A DNA stretch of 64,000 nt from Gnetum montanum (GCA_015680685.1 MNCI01000579.1:165745-229744); one strand, 5' to 3'. Positions 11,911-24,119 are shown, counted from the stretch's first letter. Made by a program: numbers and translations. The notes: generated by a model from the sequence alone, not told the origin.

Positions 11911-12728
11911 TGATGAGTGGTGACATGTATGCGTGATCTAGTCAAACTCTGTAGATGGACTAATTGTGTCACCTATATGATTATATGTTGATCGTAGTTT
12001 GCTATCTTTCCACCTGGACTAGTATTTGTTTTGTCACATATGGTTTAGTCCAGAGTGAGGTGTATGATGTGGTCCCTACTACGATATTACTCCTAAGGAC
12101 AATAAGAGATAACTTAATTAAGCTAATGGGAAATGGGAAATAAGATCTAAGTTAGCCTCAGTGTGATGAGCATCTGTCCCTAATCATCCACATGCATCTT
12201 GGACTTCATGTACTACTCTTGGGATTACCAAGTGCACATCACTGAAAGCACTACTCGATACGCTACTAGGTTACCATGTAGTTGCACTTAAATTTTTGTA
12301 ATTAAGGCGTACTCATTCCGCATTAATAGCAAGAATAATAAATGATGATAAAAGAAATATTAACTAAGAAAACAACGGTAAATAATCAATAATTAAAATA
12401 ATTAAAAGCTAAGTGAATGTTGCAATGATGGAGTAATCTCAATCTTTATTGTTGATTGTGTGTGTGTCTAAGTACATCATACTTAAACAAAGGTTCCATA
12501 CAATTACAAGCATCACACTATGGGCATGCACTTGGAAAGAACATTAAAATTGACTATAAGAAAAGAAAATAATTTCTAACTCTTTAATGATCTACTTCTT
12601 ATCTGGTTGTGCACTTGAGTCTATATTTATAAGCTAACACAAGAATAACAATATCATGTATACGATATTATATCCAGGTTGCGATATCACATACCTGATA
12701 TCGGGGCCTAGTAGCCCATGACTTATCA
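11911..12728 (-). repeat. M1 left LTR (3' LTR)
   Basis: 818 bp. In minus orientation it has U3 with GATATC-type motifs (12655-12715), a TATA box TATAAATA (rc of 12624-12631), then R/U5. It aligns over its length with 19453-20289. Confidence 0.9.
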
Positions 12729-12742
12729 TACCCCCAGGACTG
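12729..12742 (-). promoter_or_regulatory. M1 polypurine tract
   Basis: The minus-strand sequence 'agtcctgggggta' directly precedes the TGATAAG start of the 3' LTR. The same GGGGGTA core precedes the 3' LTR of element A at 52452, which supports the assignment. Confidence 0.7.
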
Positions 12743-12839
12743 AATAAAAACTTATCCTTGAGAAAAACAAAATGAGGAACAAGTTCATTCGATTACAAAT
12801 AGTGGATGGGTATGGTATCATTGATTGACCAGACTATTT

Positions 12840-15710
12840 CATGCTGTAGTATGGGACAAGACAAAACAAAATTTGGACACCACACAAAATACAAAACTTG
12901 TGAAACTCATGTGCTTTTTGGTGGTCATGGCTCCTCCATGGGTGCCTTTCCTTTATCTTGCACTCTAGGCTTCTAAAATTGATACCTTTGAAGAAGTGCT
13001 TGAAGTTTTTCCTCTTTTGTCCAAGGATCATGAGCCGTCCATGGTGATGTTCCATGGTTTGAGGGAGCTGGCACTTCCCACAGACACAGTAGTTGCAGAA
13101 ACATTTGATTGGCCTTGACATACCATGCTGTAAATAGTTGATGTTTCTCTTCATAGGCTTTGGCTTTGTTTTTAAGTTCCTAGTAATTTGTAAGCCATCA
13201 AGCCAGATCTTCTACTACATCTTTTTGACCCTGGTAGCTGGCCTTTACCACCTCTAATTTAGAGTTTTCCACCTCTAATCTTTGCAATGTCTTCTTATGT
13301 CCCACAAACTCTATCTCATATTTAGCATAGGTGGCAGCTACTTGCTTCTCGAGCTCAATTCTTGGGCACCTTGCTATTAACATGACCAAGTTGGCATATC
13401 ATAGATTTGCCAACTCCATGGATTCTTTGAGATCTTAGATCTGCAGGTCTTGACCTTTTAAGTCCACCTGATGGGCAAGGGCATAAGTATCCAGAATGGC
13501 CCACCAATTAGTGTTTTGAGTATTGAGGGAGTTGTTATGTGCCTTGGCCATTTAGAGTTCCTTTTCAATGATTTCCTTGTACATGCCCACTTGGTTGTAG
13601 AAGTGCTCCTTTAATTTTTCATGCTTCTTAGCCTTATTTTTCCACATGCTTTTTTCAATAGCTATCTTCTGTTAGATGGTGCATACCTCCTCCATTGAGA
13701 GGGTTCTGTTTTCTTTGGCTAAGCAACTTATATCTTGGTTGACTCTTATTAATTGTTCTTGCATTTGTTGAAAGCTTTCTTTGAGAACGTTCTTCTATTT
13801 TTCAACTGTAATTAACCGAAGATTTTTGGTAGCAAGGAGTTTATTCTTTTCTTGTAAAGCCTTAAGAGCTTTAGCATGTGCATATGTATGAGCTTGTGCT
13901 TTTTAAGCATTCAAATCAACCTTCTCTTTTTCCATTGCCACCCTTTTATTATCCACCAACAATTCATGTAACTGCTCTATTGTAAATGATTCTAATTGAT
14001 TGACTACAATAAGTTGGGATAGATCCCACCATTTAGCTTATAGGGCGATTAACTTTTCTTTCAGTCTGTACAACTCATCTTTTGCATGTTCGGCCCTAAC
14101 CTCAGCCATGATCAGCTTTCCTTTATTGGAAATGAGGTTTGATTGTGCTATTGTGACATCTTAGGGATGTCAAACAAACACATCATAACTTATCCTGTTT
14201 GTAGTAAGAGATCCAAAGCATCCTCATATTCCATAAGAGTCATTGAGGTACCAGCCAGAACTTGAGCATCATGTGCTGTTGTGAAATTTGCCGATGGCAC
14301 AACAGGCATGTTAAATGATTCTTTGATGTGGTCTACAACCACCTTTGCTACTCTAGCTACATCTTGGTGTTGCATGACCACCACTGTGGCACCTTCACCA
14401 ATTTCTAATTGTACTTGGAATGATGTTGCATTTCTAGAGATTTTTTGTGACCAGTGTGATTCCCCTTATCTTGTTTGGATTGAGACTTCACCCCTTGTAG
14501 GATCAATTGATATGGTGGGATATACAACATCATCAATCTCCTTGAAGAGATTGGCCTCGTCTCTACTTCCCCAATTGACTGTCTTTGTGATGGCCCTAAG
14601 ATAGCTCATTGATGGTAAGTAATCTTGCAGCGGTGGTGGCGATTGTTGGTCTTGCTAGCCTATGGGCTACATGCTAAGCCTTGTTTCTTGTTGTTGGCTG
14701 AGCATTCTATCTAGAAGCTGGCTAGGCCCTATCATTTGAGGTGCAGTGGTCCCAACTATCTGTTCTTGTTCAGGCTCCAACGTCTCACCAACATCTTTTC
14801 TTGGTGCTTGTGGCTTGAGTAATTTAGCATATGAAGCATTTTGAACTTTTCTAACAACATCATTGGTGTATCCTAGAATTCTAATGTGCCAGCACAACTT
14901 CCTAATTAGACATGGAAAGGGCAATGCAAACTTTCTTATCTTCCATTCTTCAAATTACCTTAATATTTCTATTAAATATAGATGGGAAAAATTGGTATCA
15001 ACCTTGCCCATCAAAATTGCACTTCCTTTTGCCACATAGGTAAAAATTATATTTAATCCATTTTTTGGGAAAATATGATAGGTGCTAATTTTAAAGTAAA
15101 TTCTCTCTTCAAGGGTTAATTCTCCACACGTCTTATCTTCTTTACCGTACACCCTTTTTAACCATACTTTTCTTACATCTACATTAGAGCGAGTGGACAA
15201 GTGAGCAACTTTGGGCCCTCTATTTGGAAGATTTAGAACTTTTGCAATGGCCTTTGTGGAGAAATCTACTCAAATTCCATGAATATCGACAGTAGTACCC
15301 TCTTCTTTATTATGCCAAAATTGATATGTCTCACCCAGATATCATTCTTCATTCTCCAAGAGGATAGGTCATAGTGAAGATCCCTTAAGTAGATTCTTGA
15401 CTAGTTCTGGGGAAAATTCGGTAAAATGCCCAAAATTAAGTTCCACAATCATGATAGAGGATGTGAATCTTTCCCAAATGTCTTGAACACATTTTGGGAA
15501 TAACGTGAGGTGTTGTCCTTATTTTGGCACCTTGACCTCTCCACCTTCTACTTGGCCAGATTGTATAGTGATAGGAGTTTTCTGATGAATGTTGAATGAT
15601 TATGCCTCCTACTCTACATGTTCTGCATGAGGTCCTTGTCCTCTACCTCTTCTTGAGTGTTTAGTTGCACCTTGAGAAGGTCCTCCCTATTTTCCTCTTT
15701 TAGGGACCAT
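12840..15710 (-). pseudogene. M1 ORF2: accessory ORF of a Tat-like element (decayed)
   Basis: Reading from an ATG at 15710, touching a splice acceptor, the frame follows a protein of roughly 900 codons broken by many stops, mostly TAG. In order: a basic start (MVPKRGK, then a serine/arginine/glycine stretch); a globular part with VDFSTKAIAKVLNLPNRG; a segment at 15200-14955 including LTLEERIYFKISTYHIFP; a region at 14924-14667 with FALPFPCLIRKLCWHIRILG; a Q/P-rich linker; a long heptad-type helix at about 14.1-13.2 kb (for example RIELEKQVAATYAKYE); and a C-terminal tail with KGKAPMEEP. The globular part aligns with the plus-strand copy at 55.1-55.4 kb and, more weakly, with M2. The layout loosely resembles the 'putative plant transposon protein' domains in accessory ORFs of Tat and Athila elements (from memory, not searched). 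Its function is unknown. Confidence 0.65.
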
Positions 15711-15937
15711 CTATAATCACATAAGGACTAATTGTTAGTAAGGTTATTTAAAGAAATTTGGTTATCTTATACCTTACTCATTATCTTTAGTGTGATTCTA
15801 GAGTTAGAAATTTTTCAAGGAAGTTGCCCTAAAAGTTTAATGTTGAACTTGATCTATTTAGGTGACACATATAATAACTTAGATGACTTGGGTGAAGGGA
15901 GAAAATTAGTTTGACATGAATTTCTAATAGTACTTAC
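15711..15937 (-). other. Probable intron in the ORF2 5' leader of M1
   Basis: On the minus strand GTAAGTA (donor, from 15937) is followed 227 bases later by 'gtgattatag' and then ATGG. The acceptor plus ATG is almost identical to the plus-strand ORF2 copy ('catgattatag' then ATGG at 54503). This suggests that a spliced leader is a shared feature of ORF2. Confidence 0.5.
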
Positions 15938-16200
15938 CCCTTTGACATCCTTCAGGTGATAGCAAATTTTGAAGAAATTATGTGCAAGTTCTATAGTACT
16001 CCTTCCCCATGACTAAGTTAAACACTCTAAGTTTAATGAGGTTCAATAAGAAAAGAAATTGGAGCATAGAAGAGAAAAATATTAACAGTTGAATTTAGAC
16101 TTGCAAATCACTAAAAATTGTGAAAGAAAATTTGAACAACTCCCCCCATGTCAACTGTTGAAAATGACATGTGTAGTGCATGGGGACCCCATATATATAC

Positions 16201-16295
16201 TTTTTATAGATGCGATATCGCGTACACAATAGCGTGTACTTGATATCATGTTGAACCCGATATCGGGTACCTGATATTGTATCCTAACCAAGATA
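16201..16295 (-). promoter_or_regulatory. Internal U3-like promoter of M1 ORF2
   Basis: In minus orientation four GATATC/GATATT-type motifs mixed with GTAC (16211-16295) are followed at once by a TATA box, TATAAAAA (rc of 16201-16208). The M1 LTR shows the same order: GATATC repeats with GTAC/GTAT, then TATAAATA. Transcription from here would give a leader of about 240 bases, then the intron, then the ORF2 ATG. Promoter activity is inferred from layout only. Confidence 0.5.
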
Positions 16296-17680
16296 GGCTA
16301 CTTAGTAGAATTGATGATTGGTCAAGTTTTTAGGGCCAAAATTAAAGGATTTGAGGTAGATTTGAAAGGTTTGGGGTAATGGAAAGTGAGAATTGAGACA
16401 CCAAAAGTGTAGTGAAGTGGAGTCATACAAGGAAGTTCTTTGAAAAGGATGAGGAAAAAGGACATGTAATGGTTTTAAGGAACATTCGATTAAAATTATG
16501 ACAAAGGAAAGAATAGATTTTGCAATGGAATAATTAGAGGGTATAAAATGATGTGGTGGTGTGCAACAAGTACAAATTACAAAAAGTCACACAAGTGGAT
16601 CCTCCCCAATGTAGGTTCCAACCAATAATGCCTTTACGTAACCACACCTTAAAATTCTTGTAGGCACTAGAAGGGTTAAATGCAACCCGCACCTGTGCAA
16701 CAAAACACACACATGTTAAGTGCCACTACTAAGAGGTATGAATTCTATGCCACACAAGACACAAGTTAGAAGTACTTGGATCATGAGATGAGATGAATTG
16801 TAGAAGAAATTGCAGAGATTGGGACATGAGGTAACTTACCCTAGGCACAATGAATCCTAAGTGTTGTGCGTGATTAAAGTACCATTAGCCTTTCGATCCA
16901 AGATCAAAACCAAGTCCATACCTCTAATTAGTGACATTGCATTATTTTATCCCAATGATAAATAACCATTGGAGCACCATGACAGCAAGGAGTATGATCA
17001 CTTGGCATTTTTCATAAGGGAGGAGTGATTTGAATTTATTTCTAGCATTTTTTTCTTCTCTGCTTCTCTTCTTTCCTTTCTTTTTCTTCTTCTAGCTGCT
17101 TTTGCACTTTGTCTTTCCCAAAGGTGATCTAGAGAAGCCACCAACCTTTAGGCATGGATGCATGTCTTTCTAGTGGGACTCCCTCAAAACAGCATTGTGT
17201 TCCTTTATTACAACTCTTACTCCCATTGTTCGTTAGATCTATAAGGATCTCAGTACAACCAAGCTACATAATAGCACCTATAGATATCACTAAAGGAAAT
17301 CCACAAGTCCTCTTGATGTCACACCCTTGCCATTTTCTTCTTAGTCCATCACTCTTCACTCTGGGCATAATGAGTACAAAGTTACTTTAAGTTTTGATGA
17401 TAACAAGAATATCATCATATCTAGAGCAAGAACCTCTTATTAATAAAATGGGTTGTTAGATGTTGGGGGCTCACTATCCAAATAATTAATCACTTGTGAC
17501 TCGATAACATAGAATAACACCTCAACCAACTAGTTACATGAGTATTTTATTCATAGATGAGATTACCCGCAAAAAGATAAAGCAAAAAATTGGAAATGTG
17601 AAATTAGAAAATAAAAAATTGAAACAAAAAAATTGTAAAACCAAAGAAAATGAAAAACATTTACTAATTTTGCTTTCTAG
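16296..17680 (-). other. M1 spacer between gag and the ORF2 promoter
   Basis: This is where pol would sit in an autonomous element. No RT, RNase H or integrase motif is visible on either strand. The plus-strand frame at 17154-17390 has no recognisable domain. Confidence 0.5.
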
Positions 17681-17684
17681 AATT

Positions 17685-17706
17685 GGGGGGGGGGGGGGGG
17701 GGGGGG
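17685..17706. repeat. 22-base poly-G tract
   Basis: An uninterrupted run of 22 G residues on the plus strand, followed after three bases by a run of five C. In the gag direction it reads as a proline run just after the proline-rich gag tail. Its length may be inexact because of sequencing or assembly slippage. Confidence 0.9.
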
Positions 17707-17807
17707 TATCCCCCATGATTAAACCTTTGATCATGGTGAGAATTAATAAATGAAAAGTTAGGATCCATGCATGTTGAAAATATTACGATCTGATCATATC
17801 CAAACCA

Positions 17808-19318
17808 TTAGGTGTCTTTTGGTGGAGTGGCAGGAATGTACCTAAATTGGGGTTCACACACTTGATTAAAGTAGGCATAGTGGGGAATATTATAAGATGT
17901 GTTCATGTGATAAGAAGCTGACCCACTATGGAACCTATGACCATAAGACAGTATGCAAGGATCAATATGTCTTCTTATGCTGTTATATTCACTAGGATGC
18001 ATAGTTTTTGGAGTATGAATTGGTGGCCTAGGTAAGGTAATAGGAGGTGTTAAGTTTGAAGAGGAAGTTGCATCACTATGTTGGGCTTGTGCTGAGTTGG
18101 AGGATGTAGCGGTTTCAGAACTGTGTTGTCTCTTTCTATGGTCATGCCTAAAGAAATATTGCTTCCAACATTGTGGAGGACTCCCACTACTACTGATAGT
18201 AATAGCACAAGTAATGTTCATTAGTTGGTGCTATGGTACAAAACCTTCTAGTACAATTGGTGGCGATGTAGAAGGAGGTGAAGGAGGATAATATTGAGAG
18301 TAAGGAGGAGTGTAAGGAACATGAGGTGGTGATTTTGTAGGAGAGGACATGGGTTGGTGATACTCGGGAGAGTGATAATGATGAGGTGAAGTAGAGAATG
18401 TTGATCTAGTTGGAGAAATAGGGTGTTGAATGTAATAAGCACTTGGTTTTGAGTGATACGAAGGGTGTGGCTAGTTTGGTGATGGCCTCCTCCACGATTG
18501 GGGGTTTTGCCACTACGGTTGAGCATAGTACTTCTATATGAAATTTGTATGTAACATTCTTCTCCAATGCTCATGTAAGTGTGACAAGATTGGGCATTGG
18601 CCTTCTGGGTGATCGTATAGGCAAACATTGCATTAATACTTATGATTTTTGGTTGAGCCCTTATTCTCATTTTCTTTAGCCTTCTTCCTTATTGTCAAAT
18701 GGTGTTCTGTCTTGTTTCTAGGTTTGGTATCCTCTATTTACTTTAGTCATTAGAGTTATCTTGCATGGATCTCCCTCTAATAATGTCTACATATTCTCCA
18801 CATTTTTCATGTATCCACTCTATCATCTTGTTGATCTTTTCCTTGATTTCATCTAGTGATTTTAATATTGGAAAAGGTAGGAATGGTTTCACCTCCTTGA
18901 GGTGAGTTGATTTCTCCTCTTCATAATTATGTACCTTTGTTATTTCAAGAGTTTGGTCTTATTGAGGTTTTTTAACATTCCCCCATTTGGCTATTTCTCC
19001 TTCTTCTTTTGGTACTCACTTAATAAGCTCTTGGAATTAATGGGTTTGGAGTTCATATAGTTGACCTGGGACATACATCCCTAGGATCTCCCTTGTTTCA
19101 TTACGGAGCCCCCTCATTCTAGGAGATGTCCCATCTTCACTAGAGGTGTTTGAGTTGGATGACAAAAGTCCTTGAGTATTGTTGGGGTGTCTATGAACAT
19201 ATGAAGCTCCTGCATAAGATTTAGTACTCCAAACTTCTTCATCATCATAGATTTCATTTATTCTCTAATGAATTACATCACTAGATATTGTGTTATCATT
19301 GTGTTGTGAAAGAGACAT
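17808..19318 (-). pseudogene. M1 gag, with the capsid core deleted
   Basis: The start ATG is at 19318 (MSLSQHNDN), homologous to the gag start of element B (MSFSHKSDN at 35814). After about 75 codons the frame jumps from TSPRMRG to LRNETREILGMYVPGQLYEL. In B those two points are separated by roughly 200 codons holding the central gag core. A zinc knuckle follows at 18632-18594 (CNVCLYDHPEGQC, CX2CX3HX4C), then a proline/histidine-rich tail. Stops and frameshifts are present. The deletion removes the likely multimerisation core while keeping both the N-terminus and the nucleic-acid-binding end. Confidence 0.75.
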
Positions 19319-19432
19319 TGTTGTGAATTATGTGTAACTTAATTGAATTTAATTTCTTTGTTTGAAAGATATATCATTAATACCTTGTTACAATGATCTT
19401 GTATGATATAACTAATCTAGATAACTAGCATC

Positions 19433-19451
19433 ATCCCTGGCAATGGTGCCA
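19433..19451 (-). promoter_or_regulatory. M1 primer-binding site, tRNA-Asp type
   Basis: The minus-strand sequence TGGCACCATTGCCAGGGAT starts one base after the 5' LTR. It differs from the complement of the plant tRNA-Asp 3' end (TGGCGCCGTTGCCGGGGAT) only by three G-to-A changes. Tat and Athila elements of the Ty3/gypsy class commonly use this primer. Confidence 0.85.
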
Positions 19452-19452
19452 A

Positions 19453-20289
19453 TGATGAGCAATAAGGTACCCCTACGCTCAACCATATGAATATGAGCGT
19501 ATATGCACAATGTGATCAAACTCTGTAGATGGACTAATTGTGGCACCTAGATGGTTATATGTTGATCGTAGTTCACTATCTTCCCACTTTGACTAGTATA
19601 TGCTTTTTCACATATGGTTAAGTCTAAAGTGAGGTGTATGATGTGATCCCTACTACTATACTACTCCTAAGAACAATAAGAGATAACTCAATTAAGTTAA
19701 TGGAAAATAGGAAATAAGATCTAAGCTAGCCTCAGTGTGATGAGCATCCATCCCTAATCATTCGCATGCATCTTGGACTTCATGTACTACTCCTAGGATT
19801 ACCAAGCGCACACCACTCAAAGAACTACTCAATATGCTACTAGGTTACCATGTAGTTGCACTTAAATGTTAGTGATTAAGGCATACTCATTCCACGTTAA
19901 CAGTAGGAATAGTAAATGATGATAATAGAAATATTAACTAAGAAGAAAATAATATATAATTAATAATTAAAAAAATTAAAAGCTAAGTGAATGCTACAAT
20001 GATGGAGTAACCTTGATCTTTATTTCCAATCATGTATGTGTCCAAGTATATCACACTCAAACAAAGGTTCCATACAATTACAAGCCTCACAATGCGAGCA
20101 TGCACTTGGAAAGAACACTAAAATTGACTATAAGAAAAGAAAATAATTTCTAACCCTCTAGTGATCTACTTCTTATCTCACTGTGTGCCTAAGTGTTGTA
20201 TTTATAGGCTAACACAAGAATCATGATATCGTATCCAGGCTACAATATTGCGTACCTAATATCAGGGCTTGGCAGACAGTGACTCATCA
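19453..20289 (-). repeat. M1 right LTR (5' LTR)
   Basis: 837 bp. TATA box TATAAATA is the rc of 20199-20206, preceded in minus orientation by GATATT/GATATC motifs (20220-20275). The pair with 11911-12728, plus flanking AACAC on both sides, defines the element ends. Confidence 0.9.
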
Positions 20290-20419
20290 AACACCATACA
20301 CAAAATGCAATAAAAATAGCTCTTGGTCACAACCTCAATTTCTCAATTCCATATCATACAGTTATGACTTCATGAGGTAAAGAAAAATTGTCGCATCTTA
20401 AGAAAATGAGAATTAATTA

Positions 20420-21340
20420 AATAAATAATTTTTATTATTTTATGCTTTTCAATGTTTTAGTATTTAAGGCATCAATGGTAGAATAAAGGAAAATCATAAG
20501 CTTTAGTCACCATGCAAACATTATACTTTACATCAATAAAATGATTATAGGCTATGTAAGAAATGTAGCACTCTGATAAAATCTAGCCGCACTTGTGAAA
20601 GTGACAACTTGAAACACAAACGAATGAGAAAATGAATTAACTTAACTAAGGGAGAAAGAGCTCTTTACATAAAACTAGATGCCAAAAGCCAAATGAAAAC
20701 ATTTGAATGAAGTTGTTAAGTGTAAAAGATCATCTTGATTATTTATAGTTTTCACAACACAATGACAAAGTTTTGTTACCACCCAAGCATTAACAAAGGT
20801 CCATTAGCATTTCCTAGGTATCTCAAGATCATACTATAGGCAAAAAGTAAGTAGAGGGACCAAACTGGACATACAAGCAGGTTGCATTAGCACTCCTGCA
20901 TTGACGTAGGAGGTGTGCTGATGCAAGGTAGTTAATGCACCCCTACTAAGCATACTTTGCATATCCAATTTTAGGTGAGACCTAAAACATTAGAAAACAT
21001 GTTGGAAGGTTCCTAAGATTTTTGAACAAAGTTGAAAACATCTTAAAAAGACTAAACCATGCATCAAACTTGCAAGTATGAAATGGGACGCTAGAATGCA
21101 AACGTGGATGGTAGAAACCTTAACCATATGCATGAAATACACAAACATAGGATATGAAATACTTCCTAAGTTTAGGAATTACAATTGATTTACCAAATTC
21201 CATTGGCTGACTCATCATTCCTCTACAACTATGTAAAGTTAGTCCCATAGCTTTAACACCCAAGATACAAAAATGGGACTGGACACATGACATGATCAAG
21301 GTAGAGAAATACAATTTTACAAATATATAGACCAAGACTA
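20420..21340 (-). repeat. M2 3' LTR-like region
   Basis: In minus orientation a block of 'tgcattaa', 'ttgcat' and 'gctaatgcaac' motifs (20860-20960) precedes a TATA box ('aactataaataatc', near 20740) and an AT-rich R/U5-like tail. No terminal TG..CA pair could be fixed. Confidence 0.4.
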
Positions 21341-21369
21341 TAATACAATATAATACATATCATTGAGAA

Positions 21370-24119
21370 GTGCCATGGAGTGGTGGCTGAGAGAAGAAGC
21401 CTCTTAACATGCCTGCTTGATATGGGAAGAAGCCTTAAAAGATAGGTGTGGAAATATGAAATCTCTAGAGTTAGGCCTCAATGTTCATTAACCTTACTTG
21501 GAGCTACTAATTTTGTTCATGCATTAGTCCCTAATCTCATAGAAGTCTTTTGATATCGTTTCTTAGCATCCACCTAGAAGTTCTCATGACTTCTCCTTGG
21601 TTGTGAGAGCTCATGTTGGACCACGTCCAACTCAATTGTTGCTTGATGAAGGTTCTCCTATAGCTCTGTGCATGGTTTATTTTCAAAAGTCTAAATCACA
21701 TAAAGATACCTCTTCTAGTTCACTTGCACCTCCTCTTTTGCCTTTGTAAGTCTCTTCTCAAGGATTGTGATAGCTACTTCATGGTGGAGGATGTACATGT
21801 TTTCTAATAGGTTCATCTTCTTCTACATTGTTGGCTCACTTGTAGGCATTTTTTGGAGTTTAGTGTGTAAGGTGTTAAATTTTTTCTTCATCTCATGTTG
21901 CTTCCCAACTATTCATTCATTGAGCATAGCTATAAGTTTATGCAAGCTATAAACCTTGAGATCCCAAATTTTCTTCTTAATTAAATGAATCTTACTAAGC
22001 TTATTAATTTTTCTAGTAGTGTTGTTTGGTAGCTCCTACTATAAGTTCCAGTGCTTCTTCTCCATATGAAGGTATTTGTCCCAAAATTGGGCGATGATCC
22101 AAAATTCATCTTTCAACCTTCGTACCTACTAGGAAAGGGATGGTACTTATTTTTCTTTTTCTTGACTGATATTCACATTTTTGGAATTGATGCTTTAGCA
22201 TTCTAATTTGTTGCTTCAAGTCATCTTTCATGAACAAAACTTCTTCACCAACCTAGTATGCCTAAAATAACTCAACCTACAAGCGTTCAATATGCACCTC
22301 TAGTGTGATTATAGAAGGTATTGGTACCAATTGTGTGATGTGTTCTAGTTTCCATGCAGCTATCATTTCTTGGGCTAGCTTCTACACAACTTTCTTAGAT
22401 AAAATGTTCTTCTAGAATCCATGGTTTTTAACTTAGTTCATACCTTGATGAGTTCAATCTCCATCATACTATCAATGTTCTTTGATAATAACTTAGCACA
22501 CTAGCTTAATCCTTTGCTCCTCTTTCATCTAATAGCTAGTCCCAAGTTGACCAGTGGATTCTTGAATGAATTTCGTCACATGTTGGACATTGTGCATGCT
22601 ACACCTTGATCGATGGAAGGAAAAAATACTTCACAAAGGAACATGTTTTTGCAACCAAATAGAGGCATCATAATGAACCATGGGTGGATCATCCAGTAAG
22701 GGAGGTGAAAATTGAAAAAGATTCTTCCTTATAGTATCACCAACCATAATGGCTCAAATCATGTTTAAGAAATTACTATTAAGGTCTAGAAAAACCTCAA
22801 TATGAATTATGGCAACATGTCCCTCACCTTTAACATGCATAACAAGTCCAAACCCACCACTAGAAAGAGGTTTTTCTCTCTGCATGATTCTGAAACTAGT
22901 AGGTCAGGAGTTGAATCTGCTAGTATGTTGCATCTTTATATGCTAAGCAACTTAAGGCTTAGATAGTGCCCTTGTTTAATGATGATGTAGCTACTTTGAA
23001 GAATGGATACTAGATACTACAATTAAAGGCATTTCATATTTTGAATTGGGTATGGCCCCAACAACCTTTAGATGTTATCTTGGGACAACCATCATTACAT
23101 TCTCCTAGTCCACCATTCCCACAATTATGGGATTTATTCCCATATGATTTACTATGACCACCAATACATAGAGTTTTCAAATTGAACCTTGAAAGACATA
23201 TATCTCCCTATTTTCTCTAGATACATCTTTAATCTTTTGAATTAAGGCATTCTAGAGAAAAAATGAGATGTTCATGATGCACTTCCCTCTCATCATTGTC
23301 AAAAATTTCACCTCCTGCGTAGACATACGTAATGACTATTTACTATGTAAAATGTCATGTGTGAAAATTTTGTACATGGTATTATGAACCAAGGAGAGTT
23401 TAACATCTTCACATTTACTTTGTCCATGTCAAAGACCTTAAATAGAACATTTGATATGAGCTTTGTCTTAGTCTTGTGGGTCTATGACCACTACTTATTT
23501 GTTGGCTTGTTTGGAAATCCTGTAGCCCTAGAGAGTATCCATGTAGAGGTAGGCATAAGAATCCCTCCAAAAATGATCATGGAAATGTTCACTGCAAGGT
23601 TTTGATATAATTTGTCTATCTCATGCTAGTACCATGTGAAGGACTAGATGATGTACTTATAAAAGCCCACTTGCTTTAGAGACTTCTTAAGCTCACTAGG
23701 AGTGGGCTTAATAAATTGATGATAGTTATTTTCTTCATGGATTTTTTGCTGCCAAACATCTTGTATTTCCATTCCTTCTTGGATATTGTCAAGCTTATCA
23801 TCTTCATATTTTGTCAATTTCTTTCACACTTGTTCAATTGCATGTTGTACACTAGTTCAACCCAAAGATTGAAAATGTAACTACCTCGCTCTTGATCTGC
23901 TTCTAGGTGGAGGTCTTTTTGGAGTAGGTTCTTGATTAAGAGATTTAAGCTCTTTTCCTTCCTCCTCCTTAAGAACTAGTGGTTCTTGCATGGGCCCATA
24001 GATGGAGGCCTAAGATTATTCAATTGTAGTCCTCCTTGATCTATGAAGCTTTGTTCACTATCATCCTAACATGATGAGCTATGAAGATTGTTGTAAATGT
24101 AAGTCCCCTAGGCATCATA
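21370..24119 (-). pseudogene. M2 ORF2-like accessory ORF (decayed)
   Basis: The likely start is the ATG at 24119 (MMPR, compare MVPK in M1), preceded by 'aatgatagt', a possible splice acceptor. At about 23.7-23.2 kb the minus frame reads QVGFYKYIIQSFTWY, then IIFGGILMPTSTWILSRATG, FP and PNKPTNK. The pattern I-G-I-x(4)-S/T-x(3)-I/L-x(3)-G/N-F/L-P-N parallels VDFSTKAIAKVLNLPN in M1. At 22.3-22.0 kb a coiled-coil-like stretch follows (for example FMKDDLKQQIRMLKHQFQKC). Many stops and frameshifts. The relation to M1 ORF2 is by motif order and position, not strong identity. Confidence 0.45.

Larger units (their letters stand above)
11911..20289 (-). mobile_element. M1: complete non-autonomous Tat-like LTR retrotransposon carrying gag and accessory ORF2
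   Basis: An 8379-bp element read on the minus strand. LTRs at 11911-12728 and 19453-20289 begin TGAT(A/G)AGTCA and end near 'gctcatca'. The flanks carry an exact 5-bp target duplication, AACAC (11906-11910 and 20290-20294). A tRNA-Asp-type primer site lies one base inside the 5' LTR and a purine tract lies at the 3' LTR. The order is LTR, primer site, gag with a deleted core, internal promoter, ORF2, purine tract, LTR. I found no protease, RT, RNase H or integrase, so mobilisation would need enzymes from a relative such as element A. The LTRs have clearly diverged and stops are frequent, so the insertion is old. Confidence 0.9.

Noticed and set aside
14281-14604. 107-codon plus-strand frame in M1
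   Set aside because: Antisense shadow of ORF2; no motif, and element orientation is fixed by LTRs, primer site and purine tract.
18097-18670. Minus frame MRIRAQPK... (18248-18670) as a separate gene
   Set aside because: A one-base shift gives the zinc knuckle CNVCLYDHPEGQC in line with three other gag copies, so the longer frame is a frameshift artefact.
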